Positions 9,025-16,729 of a DNA stretch of 64,000 bases are shown here, piece after piece (the first letter of the stretch is position 1; each line of letters opens with the position of its first letter). Source of the DNA: CATQHS01 sp963422655 (GTDB taxonomy: Bacteria; Actinomycetota; Acidimicrobiia; Acidimicrobiales; Aldehydirespiratoraceae); the NCBI GenBank assembly GCA_963422655.1, contig OY730440.1, positions 620,001-684,000 of the forward strand, in the 5' to 3' direction. The notes below the pieces were generated by a model. It was not told the DNA's origin and did not search any database. It saw nothing but the letters and a program-made list of their open reading frames with translations. Made by a program: the position numbers and the translations under genes.

Positions 9025-9035
9025 CCGGTCGGGAT

Positions 9036-9581
9036 CTATCGAACCGCCTCGATGAGCGGGCTGGGTCCGTGACGGGGAGCGGGGAGCCGCAGATGGGCAT
9101 CGCTGGGGACGTCGCTCTCGGTCAGGTCTCGAGCATCGGACAGTAGGAACGTCATCGGCTGGTGGGGCAGGCCGTAGTAGGAGACGGGCGGGCCGGCCCG
9201 GTCCCAGCCGAGACGCTCGAAGAAGGCCACGTTCTGCACCTGCACCAAGGCGTCCATGACGTCGCCCCCCGCCGCCGCCGCGGTGGACACGGCGAAGCGC
9301 ACGAGACGGGCTCCGACCATCCCGGCCCGATGACCCGGCAGGACCGCCAGGCGGTCGCCTTTCCAGCGCCGGGGCGCACCGGCTCGGTACAGCCGGACAG
9401 TGCCCACCGCCACCGATCCCCGGCCGGCTACCACGTGGATGGTGGTCCGGTCACGGTCACGGTCGTCGACGTCGGTGAAGGGAATCACCCGCTGCTCTTC
9501 CACGAAGATCCGATGCCGGATCCGGAAATGCCAGCTCCGTGACCGGGCAGTGACGGCCCGCCAGCACACGGTCCGATCCAT
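9036..9581 (-). CDS. GNAT N-acetyltransferase, MSMEG_0567/Sll0786-like (Nit1C cluster type)
   Basis: GNAT fold: IRHRIFVEEQRVIPFTDVDD about residues 20-39, acetyl-CoA region RLAVLPGHRAGMVGARLVRF about 79-98 and ALVQVQNVAFFERLGW about 114-129, then a conserved SYYGLPHQPM tail. That last block (xHGxPHxxM-like) is typical of the acetyltransferase found with radical SAM and nitrilase genes in Nit1C clusters. The ATG at 9581 is 4 nt downstream of the radical SAM stop, so the genes form an operon. The acceptor substrate is unknown. Assignment to the cluster family rests on this tail and on the neighbour. Confidence 0.75.
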   Translation of the reverse strand: MDRTVCWRAVTARSRSWHFRIRHRIFVEEQRVIPFTDVDDRDRDRTTIHVVAGRGSVAVGTVRLYRAGAPRRWKGDRLAVLPGHRAGMVGARLVRFAVSTAAAAGGDVMDALVQVQNVAFFERLGWDRAGPPVSYYGLPHQPMTFLLSDARDLTESDVPSDAHLRLPAPRHGPSPLIEAVR

Positions 9582-9585
9582 GGCT

Positions 9586-10716
9586 CTAGCCAGAGGCTCT
9601 GACGGGAATGAGCCTGCGATCGTCGGGCTGCTGCAGCTCCCGCTCCATGGCACCCACCGGCGAGCAGGCCTGGCACCGGGCGCAACCGGCGGCGACTTTG
9701 TCGGCGGTGAGGCCCCGCTCCACGAGGTAGGGCGCCACCTTGCGAGCCACCTGTTCGACGTAGTCCGCCGGCGGAGGCAACTCCTCGGCCATCAGCGATC
9801 CGGGCACGGGGCGCAAGGCCACTACGAACGGATAGACACCGATGTCTGCCGCCCGCCGACATCCTTCGACGATGAGGGCGGGGTCTTCGCCCATTCCCAG
9901 GATCACATAGGTGGAGACCTGACCCTCGCCGAACCGTTCGACGGCGTACTCCCAGGTGCGGAAGTAGCGTGCGATACCGGTCCGGTACTTGGGCGGGGCC
10001 ACCCGTTCGAGCACGTCCGGGTCGAAGGTCTCCACGTGGATGCCGACCGAGTCGATGCCGAGGTCGGCCACCCGATCGATCACGGCCAAGTCGTCGGGCG
10101 GCTCGAACTGGACCTCCACAGGCAACCCCGAAGCCTGCTTCATGGCGTTACCGCACTTGGCCACGTACAGGGCACCCTTGTCTCGGCCGTAGGTCGAACC
10201 CGTAGTCAAAGTGATGTCTACGGCACCGTCGAGATCTCTGGCCGCCACGGCTACTTCGGCCAACTGGGCCGGACGCTTCACCATGACGGTGGAGGCCGAG
10301 GCCAGCGACACGCCGATCCCGCAGAACCGGCACTGGTCCTCATTACCCCAGTAGGCGCAGGTCTGGAGCACGGTGCTGGCCAGCGAATCCAGATGCATGA
10401 GGGCCAGTTGCCAGTAGGGCACGCCCTCAGCCGTGGTCAGGTCGTAGAAGCGGGGACGATCAGCCGGGGCGGCGCCGGCCAGACGCATGCCGTCGGCGTA
10501 GATCCCGAAGCCCGTGTCCTCGGGCTCGAGCGTGTAGGGAGATCCTTCCACGAATGCAGAGTCCACCGGCACGGTGACGGCGGTCCCTTCGATCCAGATC
10601 ATCCCGGCGTCAGAGGGGCCGGCTCCGCCCGGACGGCGCTCGAATGGGGCGTTGACCCTCAACCCCCGGTGTTGAAGATCGACGATGAGGTCGGCCAGCG
10701 CTACGGCACCATCCAT
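9586..10716 (-). CDS. Radical SAM protein, MSMEG_0568/Sll0785-like (Nit1C cluster type)
   Basis: 376 residues from the ATG at 10716 (a GTG one codon upstream is equivalent). The [4Fe-4S] cysteines are in TCAYWGNEDQCRFCGIG near residues 117-133, a widened C-x8-C-x2-C spacing. It is followed by TTGSTYGRDKG and GIHVETFDPDVLERVAPPKY, typical of the family. Two extra cysteine pairs, CARCQAC, near the C-terminus suggest an additional metal site. The family accompanies nitrilase, GNAT and flavoprotein genes in Nit1C clusters implicated in nitrile or cyanide use. It forms an operon with the GNAT gene downstream; no nitrilase is present. Confidence 0.8.
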   Translation of the reverse strand: MDGAVALADLIVDLQHRGLRVNAPFERRPGGAGPSDAGMIWIEGTAVTVPVDSAFVEGSPYTLEPEDTGFGIYADGMRLAGAAPADRPRFYDLTTAEGVPYWQLALMHLDSLASTVLQTCAYWGNEDQCRFCGIGVSLASASTVMVKRPAQLAEVAVAARDLDGAVDITLTTGSTYGRDKGALYVAKCGNAMKQASGLPVEVQFEPPDDLAVIDRVADLGIDSVGIHVETFDPDVLERVAPPKYRTGIARYFRTWEYAVERFGEGQVSTYVILGMGEDPALIVEGCRRAADIGVYPFVVALRPVPGSLMAEELPPPADYVEQVARKVAPYLVERGLTADKVAAGCARCQACSPVGAMERELQQPDDRRLIPVRASG

Positions 10717-10750
10717 CACAGACCCGTCACGGCAACATCCATCACAGACC
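10710..10750. repeat. Direct repeat spanning the radical SAM start
   Basis: The 15-bp sequence CATCCATCACAGACC occurs at 10710-10724 and again at 10736-10750. The first copy contains the start codon of the radical SAM gene on the minus strand, so the second duplicates the start region upstream. Confidence 0.8.
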
Positions 10751-10890
10751 TTTCATACCATGCCCGGCTGCCGACGCACCCCCGCCGGCTGAAGGTGGTT
10801 TCGATCCTGCCCCACGGTTCCTCACGATTTACGAACAAACGTTGTGTTCATCGCCAGTGCTGGTATGGTTTCGTTGCCATTCACAGGACG

Positions 10891-11550
10891 TCAGCTTCCG
10901 ACCATCTCCACGAGCTGTCTCATCTCTCGGCGATCCTGCTGGAACTGTTGAGGATCAGCCGTCTCTCGGTCCTCGAAGGAAGCCGGATCGACATCGACCG
11001 CTCGGCCGTTCTCATCACCCATCGCCACCACCGACACGACATGGTTGGGGCTCATCGTGGAAGGATCGGGCTCGATATTGCTCACCACGGCCAAGCCGGT
11101 AGCCAGATGAAGCTCTACACACTGGTAAGGGTCGGCCAGGCCCGAGGCCGGATTGCCTTGTTCGTGCACCACCACCCAGGCCCGGCCGGCTCGACGGGCC
11201 GAGGCAATCCTCTCCCGACGCCGGTTCTCGGACCGTTCAGCCAGCAACTCACGGCGCCGCAGGGCGAATCCGGCTCCGGCCGCCTCGGCTCGGCCGACAC
11301 CGGAGCCGAGGGCTGCTCCGCCGGCTCTCACTGCCTCGGCCACCAGCCCCGACCGGTTTTCCCAATGCCCGGCGAGCTCGTCCAGCGTGGTCGCAACAGC
11401 CAACTCATCGGCCACGGCCCGCACCAGCCTCACCGCCTGCATGTAGGCATCGGTGTTGGTGGTGGCCAGGGGATACAGATGCCGCTCGCTCTCAGCCCAG
11501 TAGGCGGCCAGCACTGCGGTCGGATCAGAGTCGGTCGGATCGTTGTCCAA
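10891..11550 (-). CDS. Protein of unknown function (219 aa)
   Basis: A soluble, Arg/Glu/Ala-rich protein. It starts at a TTG preceded by a strong GGAAGGAGG. The centre (about residues 92-118) is a charged helix rich in RRRELLAERSENRRRERI; the C-terminal half has AWVVVHEQGNPASGL and VELHLATGLAVVSNIEPD, a beta-strand-rich region that could form a small domain. I do not recognise a family. It lies 175 nt upstream of and collinear with the radical SAM/GNAT pair and divergent from carbamate kinase, so it may belong to the same pathway. Confidence 0.7.
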   Translation of the reverse strand: MDNDPTDSDPTAVLAAYWAESERHLYPLATTNTDAYMQAVRLVRAVADELAVATTLDELAGHWENRSGLVAEAVRAGGAALGSGVGRAEAAGAGFALRRRELLAERSENRRRERIASARRAGRAWVVVHEQGNPASGLADPYQCVELHLATGLAVVSNIEPDPSTMSPNHVVSVVAMGDENGRAVDVDPASFEDRETADPQQFQQDRREMRQLVEMVGS

Positions 11551-11562
11551 GGACGGGCCTCC

Positions 11563-11592
11563 TTCCCGATAGTGAACTTCCCGATGGTGAAC
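11563..11592. repeat. Tandem 15-bp repeat beside the RBS of the unknown gene
   Basis: Two adjacent copies of TTCCCGATRGTGAAC differ at one base. On the minus strand they directly precede the GGAGG ribosome-binding site of the gene starting at 11550. Confidence 0.75.
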
Positions 11593-11743
11593 AGCCCCCG
11601 ATCCAAGGGGTGATCATGGAGTAGTCGGTTGCGGATCGGAGCCAGCCGTTATCTACTATAGGAAAGCAGGTTCTGCTATCGGCAGAGCTGGGCTTGCAGG
11701 CAGCTCGATCCGAACCCGACAAAACCGACCGAAGGAGCCCACC

Positions 11744-12724
11744 TTGGCCGGAATCGCCGTTCTCGCTCTCGGCGGTAACGCTCTCATCCGCCAGGATCAG
11801 CGCGGCACCATGGAGGAGCAGTATGCCAACGCTTTGGCCATGGCCCGTTCGGTCCGGTCCCTGATCCGCAAGGGCTGGCACATCGTCATCGTGCACGGCA
11901 ACGGCCCCCAAGTCGGGAACCTGGCCATCCAGCACGAAGAATCGGCCGATCTGGTGCCCGCCCTGCCCCTGTTCACTCTGGGCGCCATGACCCAGGGGGC
12001 GCTGGGAAGCCTCATCTGCTTGGCCCTCAACGAGGTGTGCCAGCAGGAGATCTCCGGGGCCGTGTCCATCATCACCCATGTCGAGGTGGACCCCGACGAT
12101 CCGGCGCTGTCCGATCCGACCAAGCCGATCGGCCCCTTCTTCAGCCGACAGGAGGCAGCCATTCTGGAATCGGGGCGGGAATGGGCCATGACCGAGGATG
12201 CGGGACGGGGATACCGGCGGGTCGTACCGTCACCCCGGCCGATGGCACCCCTGGAAGCCGGTGCCATTTCGGCCCTGGTGGATCTCGGATACATAGTGGT
12301 AGCCGGTGGTGGAGGCGGCATTCCGGTGGTGCGGTACGAAGATCGCACCTACCGGGGCGTGAACGCAGTGATCGACAAGGACTTCGCCGCCGAGCGCATA
12401 GCCCACGCGGTCGGAGCCAGTGCTCTGGTGATGGTCACCGGGGTGGCCGCGGTTCGGATCGACTTCGGTACCGCTCGAGAGAAAGCCATCGCCGAGATGA
12501 CCGCAACCGAGGCCCGTTTCTATCTCGCCGACGGCCAGTTCCCCCCGGGGAGCATGGGACCCAAGGTCGAAGCGGCGGTGGAATTCGTGGAGATACCGGG
12601 GCGGCTCTCGGCCATCACTACGCCCGAGCTGGTATACGCCACCCTCGACGAGCCGGGTGGGGTGATAGAAGGCCCCCGCGGTACCCGCATCGTTCCCGAC
12701 CCCGTGCCAGTACTTGTCGCATGA
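11744..12724 (+). CDS. arcC: Carbamate kinase family protein
   Basis: Amino-acid-kinase fold, 326 residues, TTG start with GAAGGAG 7 nt upstream. Motifs: ALGGNALIRQ about residues 6-15, VHGNGPQVGNLAIQ about 47-60, TQGALGS about 84-90, AGGGGGIPVV about 186-195 and VIDKDFAAERIAHAVGA about 205-221. Carbamate kinase interconverts ATP plus carbamate with carbamoyl phosphate plus ADP. It is followed by fdrA, as in the E. coli allantoin/oxamate locus, where the kinase makes ATP from carbamoyl phosphate released by an FdrA-containing transferase. No arginine deiminase or ornithine transcarbamylase is nearby. Confidence 0.9.
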   Translation: MAGIAVLALGGNALIRQDQRGTMEEQYANALAMARSVRSLIRKGWHIVIVHGNGPQVGNLAIQHEESADLVPALPLFTLGAMTQGALGSLICLALNEVCQQEISGAVSIITHVEVDPDDPALSDPTKPIGPFFSRQEAAILESGREWAMTEDAGRGYRRVVPSPRPMAPLEAGAISALVDLGYIVVAGGGGGIPVVRYEDRTYRGVNAVIDKDFAAERIAHAVGASALVMVTGVAAVRIDFGTAREKAIAEMTATEARFYLADGQFPPGSMGPKVEAAVEFVEIPGRLSAITTPELVYATLDEPGGVIEGPRGTRIVPDPVPVLVA

Positions 12725-12804
12725 TCCAACCCCTTCATGATCCAACCCCATGATCCAACCCCTTCATGACCCAACCCCATGATCCAGACCCCATGACCCA
12801 GACA
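12721..12804. repeat. Six iterated ATGAYCCA microrepeats between carbamate kinase and fdrA
   Basis: Units starting at 12721, 12737, 12750, 12766, 12779 and 12793 all begin ATGAYCCA, mostly continuing ACCCC with or without TTC (13-16 bp). The first overlaps the carbamate kinase stop, the last contains the probable fdrA start. Only the ATGs at 12766 and 12793 open the fdrA frame without a stop. Confidence 0.9.
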
Positions 12805-14361
12805 TTGAAGGTGATCCCCGACTCCTACACCGACAGCGTCCGGCTGCTGGAGGCGACCCGAACCATGCTCGAGGCCACCGGCGTCACCTGGGCGTGGGCA
12901 GTAATGGCCACACCGGCCAATCTCGAGACCCTGGCCGGTGAGGGCTTCGCCGACGGGCTCGACGGCACGGGAGCCAACGACTTGGTGCTGGCCCTGCGAG
13001 GTACCGACGCCGAAGCCACCGCCGAAGCCCTCGAAGCGGGTCGGCAAGCCCTGTTCGCCGCCGCCACTGCCACCGCCGAATCGGTCGAAGCCGGTTCGGT
13101 CCGGCCTCCCGATCTCGACGGAGCCCTGGCCGCAGCCCCGAGTACCAACGTCGCCATCATCTCGGTTCCCGGCCCTTACGCCGCCCTCGAGGCCCACAAG
13201 GCCCTGACCCGGGGCCTCGACGTCATGTTGTTCAGCGACAACGTACCTATAGACGACGAGATCGACCTGAAGACACGGGCCCGGAGCCGGGGCCGGCTGG
13301 TCATGGGACCCGGAGCTGGCACCTCGGTGCTGGCCGGCACCGGGCTGGGCTTCTCCAACCGGGTCGCGACCGGACCGGTAGGGGTCGTGGCCGCGGCCGG
13401 TACCGGCGCCCAGGAGGTGATGACCCTGCTCGACCGGTGGGGATCGGGGGTATCCCACGTGATCGGGGTGGGAGGTCGTGACCTGTCGTCGGAGGTCGGA
13501 GGCCTGATGGCCCGAGCCGCCATCGACGCCTTCGCCCGCCACGACACCACCGAGCTGATCCTGCTCGTCTCCAAACCTCCGGCCCCGGACGTGGTCGAGC
13601 GGCTGCTGGGTACCCGACCGGCCCAGCCGGTGGTGGCGGCCCTGATCGGCTTGGACGAACCGGTGACCGTGGCCGAGGGTGTGATCGTGTGCAACACCTT
13701 GGAACAGGCAGTAGTAGAAGCCCTGGCTCGGCTCGCTCATGGGCGCCCCGATCCGGTCGGCTCCCTCGACACCGAGATCGCCCGGCTGGTATCGGGGCTC
13801 GGCCCTGAGCGAAGACGGCTGGTGGGACTGTTCAGCGGGGGAACGCTGGCCTACGAGACCATGACCATCGCCAGCCGCCACATAGGGCCCATCGGATCCA
13901 ACACCCCGTTGGAACCGGCTTGGGCTTTGCCCGGCCCCGTAGGGGCCCACGTCTGTCTGGACTTGGGCGAGGAGGAGTACACCCGGGGCCGCCCCCATCC
14001 CATGATCGATCCTGAGGCTCGGATAGAACTGCTGGCCGAGCAGGCCACGGATCCGACAGTAGCGGTGGTGGCGATGGATGTGGTGCTCGGTGATGGTTCT
14101 CATCCCGATCCGGCTGGCGTGCTCGCCCCGGTGGCGGCCGAGGTGGTGGCAGCCGGGGCGGCCGTCATCTCCTACGTGCTCGGCACGGCCCGAGACCCGC
14201 AGGGCTTCGACGACCAGCGCCGGATCCTGCGGGAGGCCGGGTGCATCGTTGCCGAGACAGCAGCCCGGAGCGCTCTGGCCGCGGCGGCTGTGGTCAACCG
14301 CGATCCGGCCCTCGTCCATGACGACCTGGCCCCGGCTTCGACACTGTCTCAGAGTCACTGA
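12793..14361 (+). CDS. fdrA: FdrA-like acyl-CoA synthetase-superfamily protein
   Basis: About 522 residues. The N-terminus LKVIPDSYTDSVRLLEATR matches the FdrA start, favouring ATG 12793 over 12766. Residues about 170-300 form a succinyl-CoA-synthetase-alpha-like CoA-binding domain with RSRGRLVMGPGAGTS, GVVAAAGTGAQEVM and VIGVGGRDLSSEVGG; a flavodoxin-like ligase half follows with GLFSGGTLAYETM near 345. In E. coli FdrA is one subunit (AllF) of oxamate carbamoyltransferase with AllG and AllH, feeding carbamate kinase. Here the kinase is adjacent but no DUF1116 or DUF2877 partner is in the window. Confidence 0.85.
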   Translation: MTQTLKVIPDSYTDSVRLLEATRTMLEATGVTWAWAVMATPANLETLAGEGFADGLDGTGANDLVLALRGTDAEATAEALEAGRQALFAAATATAESVEAGSVRPPDLDGALAAAPSTNVAIISVPGPYAALEAHKALTRGLDVMLFSDNVPIDDEIDLKTRARSRGRLVMGPGAGTSVLAGTGLGFSNRVATGPVGVVAAAGTGAQEVMTLLDRWGSGVSHVIGVGGRDLSSEVGGLMARAAIDAFARHDTTELILLVSKPPAPDVVERLLGTRPAQPVVAALIGLDEPVTVAEGVIVCNTLEQAVVEALARLAHGRPDPVGSLDTEIARLVSGLGPERRRLVGLFSGGTLAYETMTIASRHIGPIGSNTPLEPAWALPGPVGAHVCLDLGEEEYTRGRPHPMIDPEARIELLAEQATDPTVAVVAMDVVLGDGSHPDPAGVLAPVAAEVVAAGAAVISYVLGTARDPQGFDDQRRILREAGCIVAETAARSALAAAAVVNRDPALVHDDLAPASTLSQSH

Positions 14362-14379
14362 CCTCATGAACACGACATC

Positions 14380-15606
14380 ATGACCACGGCAGCACGGATC
14401 GCGCTGGTCACGTACTCGGTGAAACCCCGAGGTGGAGCCGTCCACAGCCTGGAGTTGGCCGAGGCCCTGACCGCCGAAGGTGTCGACGTAACCCTCGTGG
14501 CTCTCGGCGATCCAGCCCAGGGGTTCTTCCGGTCCACCGAGGTGCCCGTTCGCATCATCGAAGCGCCCCCGGGCGCCGGAACCCTCACCGAGCGGGTGTT
14601 CGCACACATCGAAGCCTTGACGTCGGGCCTGACCGGGCTGGGGCACCGATTCGACATCGTGCACACCCAGGACTGCATCTCGGCCCGGGCTGCGGCTCGG
14701 GTCCGTGACGGCGGCGCCGGGTTCTCGGTGGTCCGTACCGTCCATCACATCGACGACTTCACCACCCCGGCCCTGATCGAGTGCCAGGACGCGGCCATCG
14801 TCGAACCGGACCGGGTGTTGGTGGTCAGCGAACCATGGCGGCGGCAATTGATCGACCGGTACGGAGTGGAGGCGGACGTGGTCGCCAACGGTGTGCGGGG
14901 CGAACGTTTCGCTGGACCGGCCTTGTCTCCGGGCCGGTCCGATGAGCTCCGGGCCCGAGTCGGGGCCACCGATCGCCATCTGTATCTGACCGTCGGCGGG
15001 ATCGAACCCCGCAAGGGATCACGTTACCTGATCGAAGCCCTGGGGCTGCTGAAGTCTGGGACCGGTGCTGGGACCGGCGTCGGGTCGGGTCGGGCGCCGA
15101 TGCTGGCCGTGGTGGGCGGGCACTCCTTCCAGGACTACCGCCCCTACCGAGATCAGGTTCTCGGGTCCCTCGACGGACTGGGGCTGGGCCTCGGAGACGA
15201 CATCGTGCTACTCGGTACCGTCGAGGACAGGGATCTGCCTGATTGGTTCGGGGCCGCCGACAGCTTCGTGTTCCCCTCGATCAGTGAGGGCTGGGGGCTC
15301 GTGATCCTCGAAGCCCTGGCCGCCGGGCTGCCGGTGGTGGCATCCGACATCGAGGTGTTCCGGGAGTTCTTGAACCCCGAAGTCGATGCGATCCTGACCG
15401 AAGCGGCCAACCCGACTGCTCTGGCCGAGGGCATGGCCCGGGTACGCGACGACCCCCGGCTCGTCAACCGGCTCCGGGCCAATGGGCTGGCCACGGCCCG
15501 CCGCTACTCGTGGGCCAGCGTCGCCCACCGCCACATCGATGTCTACGCCGAGATCTGGGCCGGGGCCTACCTCGGGATCCACCCCGAACCGGCTTCCACC
15601 GGCTGA
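14380..15606 (+). CDS. Glycosyltransferase, GT4-like, MSMEG_0565 family type
   Basis: 408-residue GT-B protein. The N-terminus ARIALVTYSVKPRGGAVHSL with the EALTAEG helix is characteristic of the glycosyltransferase associated with Nit1C clusters. The C-terminal nucleotide-sugar site is visible as TVGGIEPRKGSRYLIEAL about residues 205-222 and PSISEGWGLVILEALAAGLP about 297-316 (E-x7-E motif). Only 18 nt separate it from fdrA, and its start region again carries an ATGA-containing microrepeat (14365-14388). Acceptor unknown. It overlaps the convergent cbtA by 40 nt. Confidence 0.8.
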   Translation: MTTAARIALVTYSVKPRGGAVHSLELAEALTAEGVDVTLVALGDPAQGFFRSTEVPVRIIEAPPGAGTLTERVFAHIEALTSGLTGLGHRFDIVHTQDCISARAAARVRDGGAGFSVVRTVHHIDDFTTPALIECQDAAIVEPDRVLVVSEPWRRQLIDRYGVEADVVANGVRGERFAGPALSPGRSDELRARVGATDRHLYLTVGGIEPRKGSRYLIEALGLLKSGTGAGTGVGSGRAPMLAVVGGHSFQDYRPYRDQVLGSLDGLGLGLGDDIVLLGTVEDRDLPDWFGAADSFVFPSISEGWGLVILEALAAGLPVVASDIEVFREFLNPEVDAILTEAANPTALAEGMARVRDDPRLVNRLRANGLATARRYSWASVAHRHIDVYAEIWAGAYLGIHPEPASTG

Positions 15607-16310
15607 GCAACTCCATTCGTCACCGGCCACCGGGACAGGAGCGTGCCGGTGACCAAAGCCAGCACCGTCCAAGCCGCGGCCAGAGCACCCAACGAGGCCA
15701 GCCGGAACCGCCACACCAGATCAGCGGGAGCATCGAGGGGATCGGGATTGGCGGGAAGAGCCAGGAAGATGACAGCCAACCCGGCGCCGTAGCAACCGGA
15801 CGCGGCCCACGCCTTCACCACCGGGGCCAGCTCGACCCGCTGGTGGAAGCGCCATACGGCCACGGTCAGCAGGACCGAAAACGCCAGAGCCGCAAAGTAG
15901 GCCAGGGTGCGTTCGTCGACGGTGTCGGGGTCACCCACCGACGGAGGGTTGGCCGGGTACTTGAGGAAAGGAACCAGCACCACGGTGACGAACCCTGCCC
16001 AGCCGAGCCGGACGGCGGCGCCCAGCGGGGTGCGGGCCTCCAGCCGGGACCCCACCGCGGCCAGGACCACCGCGAAGACGACACCGAGGGCGAGCCCGAA
16101 CACGATCAGCCCCACGGCTCCGCCCAGTTCCTGCACACCCCGCCCGAACAGGTCCTTGTGGCCGGCACCAGCACCGGACCCGTGACCGTGACTCTCCTCC
16201 AAGTCGATTGCTTCGCGTATGGGCCCCCGGCCGACGGTGGCCGTGAAAATGGCCGAAGCGGCGCCCGCGGCCAGCCCGGCCAGCCCGCCGATCCCCAGCA
16301 GCCGCCTCAT
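15567..16310 (-). CDS. cbtA: Cobalt transporter subunit CbtA
   Basis: 247 residues from the ATG at 16310, beginning with a membrane segment (GIGGLAGLAAGAASAIF). A histidine/glutamate-rich loop (EESHGHGSGAGAGHKD) follows at about residues 35-50, then further membrane helices (for example GAVGLIVFGLALGVVFAVVL). This topology fits the CbtA family of predicted cobalt transporters. It lies downstream of cbtB. The frame is open far upstream, but that part is the reverse of cbtB and intergenic DNA. Physiologically it would supply cobalamin synthesis. Confidence 0.82.
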   Translation of the reverse strand: MRRLLGIGGLAGLAAGAASAIFTATVGRGPIREAIDLEESHGHGSGAGAGHKDLFGRGVQELGGAVGLIVFGLALGVVFAVVLAAVGSRLEARTPLGAAVRLGWAGFVTVVLVPFLKYPANPPSVGDPDTVDERTLAYFAALAFSVLLTVAVWRFHQRVELAPVVKAWAASGCYGAGLAVIFLALPANPDPLDAPADLVWRFRLASLGALAAAWTVLALVTGTLLSRWPVTNGVAQPVEAGSGWIPR

Positions 16311-16392
16311 CGGATGGATATCGACGAGTGCGCCGAGTGCCGGGGGCTCAGCGGCAGGGGGCTCAGCCGCGAAGTACGCAGTGGCAGGAAGA

Positions 16393-16599
16393 TCAGTGGC
16401 AGGGAACGCCGACGAAGTGGCGGCCGTCGTGGAAGAACTCGTGAAGGGTGTGCGCAGCTTGGCCGAGCACGGCCCCGTTCTCAGCCATGACGAGATACGA
16501 AACCACAACGGCCACGGCAACAAGAGCCCAAGCCCAAACCGGGACGTCGACTCTCGGGATGGCGGGTGCGGTAACAGCAGGTAGTGCGTGAGTCTCCAT
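16393..16599 (-). CDS. cbtB: Cobalt transporter subunit CbtB
   Basis: A 68-residue protein with one membrane helix (VWAWALVAVAVVVSYLVMAE) followed by a histidine-rich tail, HTLHEFFHDGRHFVGVPCH, the signature of CbtB. It sits 82 nt upstream of cbtA in the usual order. The leader does not show a convincing cobalamin riboswitch (see rejected items). Confidence 0.85.
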   Translation of the reverse strand: METHALPAVTAPAIPRVDVPVWAWALVAVAVVVSYLVMAENGAVLGQAAHTLHEFFHDGRHFVGVPCH

Positions 16600-16729
16600 G
16601 GCGCCAGTGTGGCACAGATCATCGCTTCCGGCGCAACCAGATCGACCCAGCTCACCTGAGAAGACTCCGCCACCACACCGTTCCTACAATGGCCGACGTG
16701 ACCAGCCGCCTTACCGGCCCGGAACACCC

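Noticed and set aside
16600..16729. Possible cobalamin riboswitch upstream of cbtB
   Set aside because: The leader contains a GTGCCACACTGGCG segment reminiscent of the B12-box, but spacing and other conserved boxes are not present, so I do not call it.
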